A stretch of DNA of 64,000 nt from NCBI GenBank assembly GCA_000149265.1, contig CH002800.1, positions 628,807-692,806 on the forward strand, read 5' to 3'. Each line of letters begins with the position of its first letter. Positions within the stretch are counted from its first letter, which is position 1. The stretch comes from Ciona savignyi. Lineage: Eukaryota > Chordata > Ascidiacea > Phlebobranchia > Cionidae. The notes below the pieces were generated by a model that saw only the letters and a list, made by a program, of their open reading frames with translations, was not told where the DNA came from and searched no databases. Shown here piece by piece: positions 53,701 through 64,000 of this stretch. A program made the position numbers and the translations under genes.

Positions 53701-56637
53701 TTAGGAGATTACCTTTTCCCTCGTCTATAGAAATTCCTATTTTAGTTCATTAAAGATTTATAAATCCAATGCTTTTTTGTCGCATTGTCTCTCCATCTGA
53801 TGACTCTATTGATCAATTTGTGGGAGTATGATTGGTATATATGAACATATGTTTAAAGACATTTTCGCCTTAAAAGACTTCGATATTCACGCTTTATCCT
53901 TGCCAATAGTAAAACGTAAAGTACGATTCCACACGGTTAACTGTCAGGTTACCTCGCGCCTACTATCGGGTTGCTAGAGCTTTTGGAGTGTGTGTTTGTA
54001 CTATAAAAACGTTCCTCTTTAGGGTCGTGTGGCCGAATGGTTAGCGCGACCGATACACATACCTAACTATATACAAAACACGGGCTAAGTGACGAGCTCA
54101 TCACGGGTTCGAAACTTGGCCCGGTTAAAAAAAACAAAATAAGAACGTTCCACTCCTTTTAATAAAGTTGTGCCTGTCGGCATTTACTTCCAGGTCTACG
54201 AGTTTCCTGAAGAAGACGACGAAGATTCAAAAAAGAAAATCCATCTTCAACTTTGGGACACGGCTGGACAGGAAAGGTTAGTCACCTTTATATGCCAAAC
54301 AGATTCGAAACGTTAGCCAAAGGATGTTGTGATCGCAGCCTGTCGCTCCTTCAAAAACAATTTTAAAAAAAACGTTCCCTGAACCCAGTTATTGTGGGTT
54401 GAATATTAGACTGTAGCAATGCCTCTTGCGCATACAACAAATTGCAATAGCTTCGTCAAATGGTGGTGGTAGAGTTACCCGAAGATAACAGTAATAACTC
54501 CCCAACACACGAATTTCTTCACGAGTTATTAAACGATAACCGTGAAGAAACCATTGTGTATTAAGAAATGAATACGTGTGTAAATAGGAAAGATAAATGA
54601 ATAAATACGTGTGTAGGCAAGTCGTCTAAATAAAATTCTGATTGAACAAAACGCGTAGAGTTGACTCACCGTTGATATTTATTATTTCACAATCATTCAT
54701 AATCGACAATCGCTTAATCGACGTTTCTTGACAAATTTCCCAAAGGGTTGTATGATTGGTTACATAGAAATTGCGATTTAAATCAATAGTGAAATATTTG
54801 ATATTATTCTGTTGAGTTTTCCTATATTTGTTTGTGTATACATTTTCTATAGTACAAATATTACTTGATTTAAGGTTCTTTTTACAGTTGTTCGAATGCT
54901 TTTCAACCCCTATCCCTGTCTGCCCCCTGAGTTGCAACGAGTCTTGTTTATTTAAAGTAAATATTTTTTCCAGATACCGTAGTTTAACGAAGGCGTTTTT
55001 CCGAGACGGAATGGGATTTCTACTTCTGTTTGACCTTTCCAGCGAAACCAGTTTTCGATCTGTACGCCAGTGGCTAAGTAAATGCAATATTTTATCCGTT
55101 CTTAAGTTTTGACAACTTTGATATGAACGATAACTTTAAAATTAAAATATGAAAATCGATAATATATTTCCCGTGAACCTGGCTTCTAAAATATTAATAT
55201 CTCCGGTGAACTTAGTTTTCTTCTCAGACAATGTGTCAGTACTGAACGGATGTTGCTCAATTAGCAAGAAATGTGTCGTTCCTAATTACATCAGATTGAC
55301 TGAGTAATCGATATTCAAAACAAACATTGCGATAGTTCAGTTATACATGATATTTAGCCATTTTCTCCTGATAAGCTTTTTTTCACGGGGTAAAGTTTGA
55401 ACCCGTGATGGGGTCGTTTCAAGGTTGTTTAGTACATGGTATGCTGCATATAAATCGGTCGCTCTGATCATTCAGCCACACGACCGTCAACAATATATCA
55501 GTGTTGAGCTCTGACCTTACTCGTCAGTACAACTAAATTGAGTATTTATTTCTCAAATACTATTTCGCGTTTGATCATATACTCATTGACTATACTAAAG
55601 TTTATTTCTTCAATCATAAGTGTGGAAATATCTGTCTTATCCTACTCCAAGTCTGGTCATGGATACAAGCTTATTTAACTTGAATGTAATTTGCTTTGGG
55701 AGTTGCAATTTACATTGTATGTGAACCCTTTTAGATGAGATAAAGGAACAAGCGTATAGCGAAGAACCAGATATTGTGCTGGTTGGAAACAAAAGCGATT
55801 TGGATAGTCGAGACGTTTCCACGGCGGAAGCAAAGAAATTGGCAGATGAACTAAAGTAAATATCTTTGACTTCAATTTCTATTTAATACATTACTTAATT
55901 TAATATCTTTATAATATTACACTCAAAAACACGTGGAATTTGTTAAACAAATTCAATATTTATCTTACTCTTTATTTACTGCATAACTATACAGGATATT
56001 CATATTTTATCCCCGTGAATGGGAAAACACAGCGGAGTAACACATTAGTAGTCAAACTGACCGTTAGCGCGCCCGTTGTCGGGTTAAAGAATCTAGTAAA
56101 AATTCAGACGTACTTTCAATTTTAATACAACTTAATATGCTATTGGGTAATTTCAATTTTAATACAACCTATTATACTAATGAGTACTTTCAATTTTAAT
56201 ACAAACTATATACTATAGGATACTTTAATTCTTAATACAACCTATTATACTATTGGATACTTTCAATTTTAATACAAACTATATACTATTCGATACTTTA
56301 AATTTTAATACAGCCAATGTACTATTGGTTACAATTTTTTTTAAACTTATTATACTAAAGGCAAAAAATTAATCCAGTCATTCGGACTGACAACACAAAA
56401 CAACTTTGTTTAACCACCCGCTATGTGTGTTTTAGGATCCCGTACGTTGAAACCAGTGCGGCCACCGGTGAGAACGTTGAGTATGCTGTAGGTCATCTCC
56501 TCGATCTGGTCATGAAGAGAATGAGAGATTACGTCTCTCATATGGAACAGGAGGACAACCAGGGGTCGTCCAGCCACCAAGAGCCGTCACAAAGGCTCGA
56601 ATCAGAAACGAATAAGAAGAGCTCCTGCCCCTGCTGA
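50788..56637 (+). CDS. rab27: Rab27-type small GTPase
   Basis: Six exons: 50788-50827, 53285-53451, 54194-54276, 54974-55077, 55735-55855 and 56436-56637, all in phase, giving 238 residues. Rab27 recruits effectors (synaptotagmin-like proteins, melanophilin/Munc13-4) to secretory lysosome-related vesicles. Motifs: P loop GDSGVGKT (34-41), switch I TVGVDF, WDTAGQE (90-96), NKSD (150-153), ETSAA (177-181), and the C-terminal prenylation motif CPC (236-238). Subfamily marks are the acidic insertion before [13 protein letters not shown] and [14 protein letters not shown]. The start ATG is in a 40-base exon ([13 protein letters not shown]); its phase-1 end fits exon 2, which has no usable ATG of its own. 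Vertebrate Rab27 is about 220 residues. Confidence 0.92.
52064..52560 (+). repeat. Diverged three-copy tandem repeat in Rab27 intron 1
   Basis: Each unit of about 165-190 bp has CTGGAT/ACTGATTTTTT/ACTGATTCTTT, AAGTAAAATA(A/C)GCAT(G/A)(G/A)TTCTT and ACAATCT, with ACAATGTTTA or AATGCT later in the unit. Confidence 0.55.
53034..53153 (-). repeat. tRNA-Ser-like SINE (family 1)
   Basis: AACCAAGCCAAGTTTCCAACC, CACTATGGGCACG, TCGCGTTGACCATTCGTCC and ATACGACC. The first of two consecutive copies before Rab27 exon 2. Confidence 0.7.
53174..53263 (-). repeat. tRNA-Ser-like SINE (family 1) just before the Rab27 exon 2 acceptor
   Basis: AAATTTTGAAATTATGATG (decayed B box), ATCACTAAAAACTTTTT, then GTGTCGTTAACCACTTGTCC and ACACGG. 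Only 21 bases separate it from the acceptor TATTTCTCTAG at 53284. Confidence 0.65.
53930..54018 (+). repeat. Family-4 dispersed repeat
   Basis: CACACGGTTAACTGTCAGG, TTACCTCGCGCCTACTATCG, GGTTGCTAGAGCTTTTGGAG and GTGTGTGTTTGTAC, then AACGTTCCTC. It ends against a SINE. Confidence 0.5.
54023..54132 (+). repeat. tRNA-Ser-like SINE (family 1), near-intact
   Basis: GGTCGTGTGGCCGAATGGTT, AGCGCGACCGATACACATAC, GTGACGAGCTCATCACGGG, TTCGAAACTTGGCCCGGTT and an A-rich tail. A second reference copy for the family. Confidence 0.85.
55380..55490 (-). repeat. tRNA-Ser-like SINE (family 1)
   Basis: TTTTCACGGGGTAAAGTTTG, AACCCGTGATGGGGTCG, CGGTCGCTCTGATCATTC and AGCCACACGACCGT. Full length, in Rab27 intron 4. 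Confidence 0.8.
56005..56100 (+). repeat. Family-4 dispersed repeat, 5' part
   Basis: TTTTATCCCCGTGAATGGGA, AAACACAGCGGAGTAACAC, CCGTTAGCGCGCCCGTTGTC and GGGTTAAAGAA; the 5' half matches 11718-11861 closely. Confidence 0.5.
56110..56340 (+). repeat. AT-rich tandem repeat, about five units of 45 bp
   Basis: Units contain TACTTTCAATTTTAATACAA followed by (A/C)CT(A/T)TATACTATT(G/C)GA. It lies in Rab27 intron 5, beside the family-4 repeat. Confidence 0.75.
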
Positions 56638-57155
56638 AAATTTCTTAGCGCCCAGTGCCGAATTGTGCAATATTATGTTTAAGAAGGTGTCTCTCGCAGT
56701 CTTGTTCCCCGCCAGCAAATATAATTGATGTTTGTTGATGGCAATTACATTGGTTATATTTTATTTAAACACAACAATTGCTAAAATTGCGTGTTTAATT
56801 ATACCGCTTTTCGCACGCCTTGTGTGAAAGCAGCGTCAAAAAGTATGGACAGTTATAAAAGATAAGGTCCTATATGCTATACCCCGTTATGAATACTTCT
56901 TCAATATAGATATTTTTTATATAGGCCTACATTTTTGTGTTTTATCTTCAAGAAAGCAATATCTCTTGCTCTATTTTCTTTAGATTTAGACTTATTATTA
57001 TAATTATTGAGTAAATAGGTCTTTATGGCAGTGATTTTTTCCCTCGTAAAAAAATGTGTGCTCTAACGTTGCCATAACATTATATAATTTAAAAAGTGAT
57101 TTCGTATGTGAACATTATCTTTATACATGTCAATGGGTAGACATGCGCAATACTT

Positions 57156-57161
57156 AATAAA
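57156..57161 (+). terminator. Candidate polyadenylation signal of Rab27
   Basis: AATAAA about 520 bases after the Rab27 stop codon. Confidence 0.4.
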
Positions 57162-58000
57162 TCGAACTGAAAGAGTTATATGTACGTAGATTTTTACAGT
57201 CAATTATTAACTTACTACGGTCACAATATTAAACATCAATAGTTGGCTTATTATATAAACTTCAATATAAGTTACAACTTTGTCCCGGAAGAGTATACCG
57301 TTATAAACCTGTTGTATAACATCTGATCTATCACGTTTTATATGAATTTTGCAACCATGAAATTTGAGGCTAATTCCTTAAATAGGTTTTATCATCAGAG
57401 TAATAGTTTGGATTTAGGTTAAGTTAAAGGTGATGCACATAATATTACACCCAATCAAAATATACGTCGAAGAAAGATGATTTTCAAAGAAACGCCTTTG
57501 GCTGGGTTTAGTAAGAAATGCGATCACGCTTTTAACGCATGCATTCTAGAACCCGTAATTATATAAGTACTGCCATAAAGCTTACCAGCAGAGATGAAAA
57601 TCGTTTTATACCGATTTTTTAATTTTGACCTTCGTAAATTGTGGATTGTATATGACATCATCAGCGTGACGTATATGAGCAGTCGGACACTTTGTGCTTT
57701 GATAAGCGGAGCGTTGCCCCAGGCCATTCGACATTACCACGTAGCTGAAACTTTCTGAATAACTTCGCGCTACTAGATCGAATTGGAAGCAGCTGAGATA
57801 GGAAGGGGATTGCGATTTGGTGGTTTTGGAGTTGTTGGACCGGTTAGTTGCGAGGAGATTTTCATCTGGTGGATGTGGAAAATATTTTGTCCTGGCCACG
57901 CAAATGATACTGTCTGTATAACTTACGGAGAGTGAATTCGAAGAAGGTTAGACAAGAACAGTTCTGATTTGGAGGTCTTAGGACTTGCTGGACCGGGAAA

Positions 58001-58010
58001 TTTCTTTCAG
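58001..58010 (+). promoter_or_regulatory. 3' splice acceptor 10 bases before the O-fucosyltransferase-like ATG
   Basis: TTTCTTTCAG is a strong acceptor with no obvious 5' UTR exon paired to it in the sequence before. In tunicates such unpaired acceptors close to the ATG are commonly spliced-leader trans-splice sites; an ordinary 5' UTR intron is the alternative. Confidence 0.4.
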
Positions 58011-58020
58011 TAGATGTGTG

Positions 58021-61000
58021 ATGTTAAAGAAATTTGCCTTGATTATTTTTGTGTTAGCATGTAGCACAACCTTTCTAACCATCCAACAAACCTCTCGGGT
58101 AAGTGCTGAAAGCTTTTTAGGTTAAAATTCCAATTGCAAATACCGTTCTGTCCAGTAACTGACACACATTACCATATGTATGTATTAAGCAAGCACAGTA
58201 TTTTATTTGACCAAAATTCAAAACGTCTATGACTAACAAATTTGAAATGTACATTTTGCTAAGACTAATATGTATTACATTTATAATTATTTATCGCCAT
58301 GAATTAACTTGCGTTTGAATTATGCCGTGCAATTTAAAGCATACAAAAGACTACCATTTTTTGTTCTAAAACTAACGTGTTCATTACAGTATCACATGTC
58401 AATAAAAAAGGCCGCTAACGACCCTCACACCCGACGGCAACGGGCACTCCAAGCTTCTGGCAAAAGTTCTAAACAAAGTGACGAACTACAAAAGCATTCA
58501 GATAACATAATCAAGCAGCAAAGCCAAACGTCCCCGGTCAATCAACTCATACAAAAGTATTACGATGATCTGTTTGCGACGGAAGAGTACAAAATGGCGG
58601 GGTCAAAGAAACGAAAACCGGACATGAAAAACCTGATGATACCTTTCCTGTTCTACAATATGGGGCCGAACAACCTCTTCAGGTGGTGATTGTTTATTTT
58701 ATTAACCAGGCCAGGTTTCGAAACTACGATGAGCTTTCTTTGGCCATAAAGCCTATAGGGTTAGTGCGTCGACTTAAACCCAATGTTGCATCGAAACCAC
58801 ATGTTCGTTCTGCCTGTTATGCCCCATGGACAAGGTACTTTGTTACCTATGCCCAATGATAATATGGATTAAAGTAAAACCCAACGGTGGTCACGAGCTA
58901 ATCTGGCGATCCCAGGTGTCGTATTGCATTTGCGCTTTCCCGTATACAGGGTTGGTGGGATAAACATAATTATCGTATCATATCGTCTTTGGGCTTTTAA
59001 GAAATATGGATTTCATTTTTTCATTATATACCCATATAAATATGGCATGTGATAGATAATATTTTTCACTCCTTCAACAGGATGAAATGGACTGTGTACA
59101 TGTATAAAAGACCATATATAGGAACGTCATAACACATCACAGTAAACAGCATGTATTTAATTGTTTTGTTATTCTCATTTACAAAATGATAATCTTTACG
59201 ATGAAACAGAATCTTCAAAGAGTCGATTCCTATCATCCACATGATGAACAGAACTCTTGTGGTCCCTCCGTTTCACCACCACCCAAGAATGCACAGGCAG
59301 AATGAAGGTATAGAAAACTATATATTTGTCGGACCGATTAGTCTGGCGGGTTAGTGCGCCGCCTTTCAACCGAAGGTTGCAGATTCGGAACTGGTCGCTA
59401 GCTAGTTAGTGGTGTTCTTGGGCAAGGCCCTTAACATTGCGCGAACTTAGTGGAATAATGGCTTTACCAAATTGAAAAACGTCTCTCATATACACACCAC
59501 TACAATAGCTCCGGTAACCGGACTGTGGGCACGAGGTATAATATGACCATTGACCGTGTGTTAACGTCCTTACATTTTCCCAATCATGAGGATTAAGATG
59601 AATATCCTATAGATATGGGTCTTATGATTTGGCTGGCGTGGTTTTGTATTGTATTGAATGCTTGTCGGCTTGTTTAGGTTTGAGAATTTGTTTATTTTGT
59701 GTGGCCGGACACAGTATACACAGCTTGAGATATTTGTTTATCACGTGTTATACGGCATCGTGGCAAATGAGTTCACGCTACTGTGTGACATCATTCTTTA
59801 ATTTGACAATATTGCAAGGTAATGACGGAGACGCCATACCATATGTTCATAGTTGGCTATAGCTTTGCATATAGTATATCACTGGGGCATGCTTTTATTT
59901 TTAGTTCAACTCATTTATCCACTAAGAAAATAATCACACACTTGATCAAGACAGTTATGATTTGGGTTTTGACCTTTAAAAACAGTACAACCAATATAAT
60001 TAAATAAACAGCAGTTTGCGTACGTTTCGGCTACGGCGCCATTTTCGGTGCAAATTTAAAATAAAATCCAAAATTTATGCTAAATGCACATTTATTGAAT
60101 TATCTTTATTTTGTTTTTGTTTTATCAAAATTAGGTCCCATGAATATGCTATATCTTAATTGTGTATTCAAAGTACTTTGTTTTACATTTTCCTTTTTTG
60201 GTTAGGAAAACAGCACGGTAAGTCGGAAAAGGTGGTAGAAGTGGATATCTTCGATCAAACCTACAAATCCTTCGTTGAAACCGATGCGAAAAAGACAGTC
60301 GACATGAAAACTTTACAACACGTCATACCAGCAATTTCAACGAAAAGGTGCAGATTTGTATGTATTTTGAACTTAAATAAGGTTCAAATCCACGAAAGTC
60401 ATATCACTATATTTCCTATATAATTTGTTATAAGTATCGGATTCGTTTACCATTCGGCCACACGACCGCACGTGACTTTTGTTTAAACATGACTTCTCAC
60501 CTCGTACCGTAGAATGTCGCCAAACAACCCAATGATTTCCTTTGTTCCTAGCAAGTGTCCATTGAACGGTGAACAGGACTGATACATATACTGAATCCTA
60601 TGTTAAAATGGTCTTAGTGACGAGCCCAATACGGGTTCTCAACATTATCGGGGTTTCTAATGCTAGTAAAATAATATCGATTCTAAATAAAAAATGTTTG
60701 AGCAATATCTTTTAAAAATCCGGTCGTTTTTTATCTGGAGAATTTGTCTCTATCCAGATCAATCAACTGAAAAGAACTAACAATTAAGTTACTTTAAGCA
60801 ATAGTCACTCAATACTCCTTCAGACCGTTAACCAAATACTTTTAAACACGTTTAAAGGATTAAATCAGACAATCATTTTCATGAAAATATATGGGGCAGT
60901 GGAATGCATTCACCAATTAGAACGTACGATGATCGCTCACTGGTAACTGCAGTTTAACTTTTAAATCTCGAAACAGCAACCGTCTAATTTTCATGTCCAG

Positions 61001-63949
61001 GATTTAAAACATTAAACTCAATTAATTTTGAAAGAGCTAGACAGACAGAGGTATAGTATAGAAATGCTCATTTCTCACTTTTTTGTTACCCACTGTACTT
61101 ATATTACTATGTCATGCATTGAAAGTCACTTAATACTTTTCCTTAGGTTCTATTCTGCTTGTGGTAACAAGATCGACACCCTTATAACTTGTGGGATTCT
61201 GACTGGTAAGCGGGAGAGCGGTTTGACTCACTTCAAGCAGGTCATGAATCTAACGGTGAATCGGATTTTCAAAGTAGATCATTTCAAAGAAGTGCCAACC
61301 GAAAAGAAATGGAAAATGTAAGATACTCTTCTCTGGTTGGCTTATATCCTATAACTTTCGAGATGATACCTATGATGTGCTTGCCTCTAAGAGTTTGTCG
61401 TGCAAAACTGGGTATACAAAATTTCTCTTTAATCATTCGGCCGCACATCTCTTCTATGTTAAGTTTTGTATTGCCCCATCTCGTGTTCACGTGTCACTGT
61501 CAGCAGTGGAATGAGAAAAGGCATACTTAGTTACTTTTTTTCCCACTATACTTTAATTGCAATATTTATAAAACACAATAAGCCTATATGCATAATATCA
61601 AGTCTATGAAAGTTCAGATTTTTTGTACTTGTTTACATAAACACAAATATCGTTTGTGTAAACTATTCTAAAACGACAAAGCTTCGGTTAAGTGGAATTA
61701 CATTTAACAGCACAGTATAACGTCTCCATTTGTTCTAGGAATATAATGAGCGCAATTCAAAGCACTCGAGGGCAAAAATGCGTCGGATTAGCTCTGGGAA
61801 GCAAGTGTCTTGGTAGCAGGAATGCCTGGTTCCGCCACTGGAGAAAGTTTGCTCCATTTGTTCGCCATCCTGCACAAATTAAGGTTTGCAGTGATTGTTT
61901 TAATTTTATGGTATTTTGATCACTCCATCAAGATGGGTATAATAAGGCAATCAGTGAAAACTAAACAGTGCTTACATTTTATTCGAGTTGATATTGACGG
62001 AAAAAGCAGTCATAATTTAGTATTCTACCTCATTAACTGTATTATTTTGAAATGGTGAAATTATTTAGGTTTATACTATCCCATCAAAACTATTGACATT
62101 TTTGTTTTTCATAATTACGTTTTTACCCTTTTTATTAAGGTTCTGGCCGATTTATTTGCCGAAAAGGTTTTTAAAGGTGAACCATACCTTGCTGTCCATT
62201 GGCGTTACGAAAACACGGACTGGCAGGACATGTGAGTGTTTAGTCGATGGTTATCATTTACAGTTACGTTGAATGTAAATTCATCCTTGCTGCATAAAAG
62301 TTATAGCTCATCTGTACTCCATGGACAAAAGGGGGAAAGGGTATATAATAGATTTCCTACTATATCTAAAGATAACTTTAGATATTATAGCACAAGTTTA
62401 ACACATGTACCCTTATTTTCGGGTCATATTATATTAACGTATGACAAAGTTTTAGAGTGCTGATGATACTATGGCATTATTTTTTATGTGCATTTAAACC
62501 TTTGGCTTTTATACTGCTAAAAGTCAGAACTACCAAGAGACGTACTATGTATCTGACAACCCTTGTCTTTCCGCAGGTGTAAGGCATCCCGGCCTGACTC
62601 GGTGCGCCGAATAAACGCGCCTGTGTGCGAAATGGCGCGCCAGCTGACCTCCAACTCTTCGTTTCTAACTTCAATTGCTCGAAAGCTTCATTCCTATGCT
62701 TCCAAGAGAAACTTAAAACACATATTCTTCGCCGCGCCTCCTCAGGTAAATGTCTGTTTCCCAGCCCGAAAAGATGGTATATTCATGTTTTATCAATCGT
62801 CAAATTACCTTATGCCCACCATTGTGTTCTTCAGTCTTTTGTACTTTGTTGTATATGATTGATACTTTTCTTCACCCATCGAATGGGTTCAGGCATTGTG
62901 CAGTAATTGCATTGCACAAGGCACAGTCGAAAGCTAGCTCCCTGTTTCAATCTTTCAACCATTTAATACAAAGACAACGCGCTAAACCTAAGCTAACCGG
63001 TCGGGATGTTATTAGTTTCCTTGCTGTGTTCGTTGAAATAATTTCAAACGTGTGTAATCAAAGCGGGTTAGTAATATTCACAATAAAATTAGTAATCTAA
63101 CAGTATAAAAAATCAGTGAGATTCAAACTCTGTGTAAATGTGAAGGAGAAATAATGACCAATGGCAGGGTAATCTATAACATACATTATATGCATAAACA
63201 CGATAAGTCTGACAGGCATATTCTTTTATTCTTTCAACATTTATTTTCAGATAGGGTTTTTAATCATCAGCCTTAAACATGTTGTTCCGCAGTTGACTGA
63301 CACACTGCAAACTCTTAAAAGCCGAATGCCAGATCTTTACGTCACTTCTGACGTACAAGCTTTTGCGGAAAACATCAACTTTGGCACAAACATCTTCAGC
63401 AACAATTTCGCAACTTCATTTTTAGAACAAGAAATCTGCTGCAGTAAGATAAATTCATTCGCCCTTTTTTGCTTTTAAAATATAAATGGTTACTTGCATT
63501 TACTTAAATTTTAAGTTTTATATGTGTTTAAATCCACATTGGTTCAATAACAGACAACAGGCTGAAAATTTTTCCAAAAATATATCACATAAGATTTTAT
63601 TGATATACGGCTGCAATTAAACATGTAATTCAATGTCATTTTACTAGCTTTATACTACAATATATATTTTACGTCGTACTGTTTGACATTGAACGTACTG
63701 GTAAATTATTTTTGTGACTTTTGTCAGGAGGAAACGTATTTCTGGGCAGTCCTTTGTCTTCCTGGACACAAAGTGTCATGTTTGAACGCGTGGCAACAGG
63801 AAAGTACGAACATTCAAGTTTACTGGAAGTTTTAATTAAAGGTGAGATAAGTGTATATTGATGCAATTCTGCTTCTTTACCGCTAAACTTGCTTTTCAGA
63901 CTCGTCAAATCTTCCGAAGCTGACTTGGTTTTTTCCAGAAGGGATTTAA
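58021..63949 (+). CDS. GDP-fucose protein O-fucosyltransferase-like type II membrane protein
   Basis: Eleven exons in phase: 58021-58098, 58390-58682, 59210-59307, 60206-60347, 61147-61317, 61739-61883, 62140-62231, 62577-62745, 63251-63443, 63728-63841 and 63900-63949. They give 514 residues, ending at TAA 63947-63949. Residues 1-26 (MLKKFALIIFVLACSTTFLT) form an uncleaved signal anchor, predicting a Golgi/ER lumenal enzyme. A charged stem follows, then fold landmarks of the O-FucT superfamily: MGPNN (117-121), RTLVVPPFHHHPRMH (138 on), LAVHWRYENTDWQD with His329-Arg331 as the donor-binding HxR, and FLGSPLSSWTQSV (465 on). Substrate is unknown; it is neither clearly POFUT1 nor POFUT2. The last exon is short and its acceptor (TTTTCAG at 63899) could be replaced by one at 63938, which also reaches the TAA. 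Confidence 0.85.
58695..58750 (-). repeat. tRNA-Ser-like SINE (family 1), fragment
   Basis: ATTAACCAGGCCAGGTTTCG, AAACTACGATGAGCTTTC; B-box end only, starting about 12 bases after the exon 2 donor. Confidence 0.5.
58756..58960 (+). repeat. tRNA-derived SINE (family 3), diverged
   Basis: GGGTTAGTGCGTCGACTTAAAC and TGCATCGAAACCAC (tRNA-like head), then CCCCATGGACAAGGTACTTTG, matching the copy at 59325-59560, and CGGTGGTCACGAG near its end. Confidence 0.5.
59325..59560 (+). repeat. tRNA-derived SINE (family 3)
   Basis: The head TCTGGCGGGTTAGTGCGCCG, CCTTTCAACCGAAGGTTGC and AGATTCGGAACTGGTCGC is tRNA-like. The body carries TTCTTGGGCAAGGCCCTTAAC, a block widely seen in metazoan SINE-like repeats. 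It ends around CCGGACTGTGGGCACGAGG. Confidence 0.65.
60348..63727. other. O-fucosyltransferase-like introns 4-9: contents
   Basis: Intron 4 (60348-61146) has a minus-strand SINE A-box fragment (60424-60470: GTTTACCATTCGGCCACACG) and a plus-strand copy (60551-60657). Introns 5 (61318-61738), 6 (61884-62139), 7 (62232-62576), 8 (62746-63250) and 9 (63444-63727) are AT-rich with nothing recognised. Confidence 0.5.
60551..60657 (+). repeat. tRNA-Ser-like SINE (family 1), diverged
   Basis: GACTGATACATATACTGA, GGTCTTAGTGACGAGCCCAA and ACGGGTTCTCAACATTATCG; the B box has lost its GTTCGAA core. Confidence 0.65.
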
Positions 63950-64000
63950 ACAGGAATTTGATTCGTTTCCGCACTGTTTACCACTGTGATAATTTGTAAT
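63950..64000. other. 3' flank of the O-fucosyltransferase-like gene
   Basis: The last bases after the stop codon; no polyadenylation signal is visible before the window ends. Confidence 0.5.

Larger units (their letters stand above)
53452..56435. other. Rab27 introns 2-5: contents
   Basis: Intron 2 (53452-54193) has a family-4 repeat (53930-54018) followed directly by a SINE (54023-54132). Intron 3 (54277-54973) shows nothing beyond AT-rich sequence. Intron 4 (55078-55734) has a minus-strand SINE (55380-55490). Intron 5 (55856-56435) has a family-4 repeat (56005-56100) followed directly by a 45-bp AT-rich tandem repeat (56110-56340). Confidence 0.55.
56638..58020. other. Rab27 3' UTR and intergenic DNA
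   Basis: AT-rich. An AATAAA at 57156-57161 is the likely Rab27 polyadenylation signal. The last part (about 57650-58010) is GC-richer and may hold the promoter or 5' UTR of the next gene. The minus-strand frame 57606-57899 matches nothing recognisable. Confidence 0.5.
58683..60205. other. O-fucosyltransferase-like introns 2 and 3: contents
   Basis: Intron 2 (58683-59209) starts with a minus-strand family-1 SINE fragment (58695-58750) and carries one family-3 SINE. Intron 3 (59308-60205) carries a second family-3 SINE; its remainder, including the frame at 59629-59862, shows nothing recognisable. Confidence 0.55.

Noticed and set aside
54021-54132. A functional tRNA-Ser gene
   Set aside because: The head and B box resemble tRNA-Ser, but the anticodon stem and acceptor pairing are missing and the sequence recurs as a SINE.
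59270-59290. CCACCACCC resembling a Gli site near the O-fucosyltransferase-like exon 3
   Set aside because: It is coding sequence for HHHPR and has more than one mismatch to GACCACCCA.
1-64000. CRISPR arrays, operons or prokaryotic elements
   Set aside because: The direct repeats lack unique spacers of CRISPR type, and the gene structure is spliced eukaryotic.

Overview
The window is eukaryotic DNA: AT-rich, with split genes, GT-AG introns mostly of 0.3-2 kb, tRNA-derived SINEs and small DNA transposons. All genes found lie on the + strand. The protein families (a 12-TM Patched, a Rab27, a type II O-fucosyltransferase-like enzyme) and the compact layout suggest an invertebrate deuterostome, most probably an ascidian tunicate. 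That placement is an inference; the species cannot be read from the sequence. There are two 100-N assembly gaps (18137-18236 and 46070-46169).

Layout. 42-954: the last two coding exons of an unrecognised gene. 955-16841: about 16 kb without a convincing gene, holding SINEs, MITE-like elements, tandem repeats and a GC-richer stretch, which is the upstream region of the main gene. 16842-48087: a Patched (Hedgehog receptor) gene of 28-29 exons, assembled here exon by exon with matching phases. Its first exon encodes an unusually long Ser/Thr-rich cytoplasmic N-terminus of about 370 residues. 50788-56637: a complete six-exon Rab27-type GTPase of 238 residues. 58021-63949: a complete eleven-exon type II membrane protein of 514 residues of the GDP-fucose O-fucosyltransferase superfamily.

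Regulation. Three perfect copies of the Gli/Ci 9-mer (TGGGTGGTC) lie around the Patched gene: about 440 bp upstream of its ATG, about 7 kb upstream, and in intron 2. A one-mismatch copy lies in intron 1. Patched is the classic direct target of Hedgehog signalling, so a negative-feedback loop through Gli is the natural reading.

Repeats. At least 20 copies of a roughly 110-bp tRNA-Ser-like SINE are scattered through the window. In Patched intron 15 its B-box end has expanded into a 15-copy tandem array with a higher-order pattern. Intron 19 holds a 31-bp minisatellite of about 24 units. Intron 20 holds a clean 256-bp hAT-type MITE with an 8-bp target duplication. Two further SINE families, one undetermined dispersed repeat and several local duplications are described individually. 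The three genes share no evident pathway.
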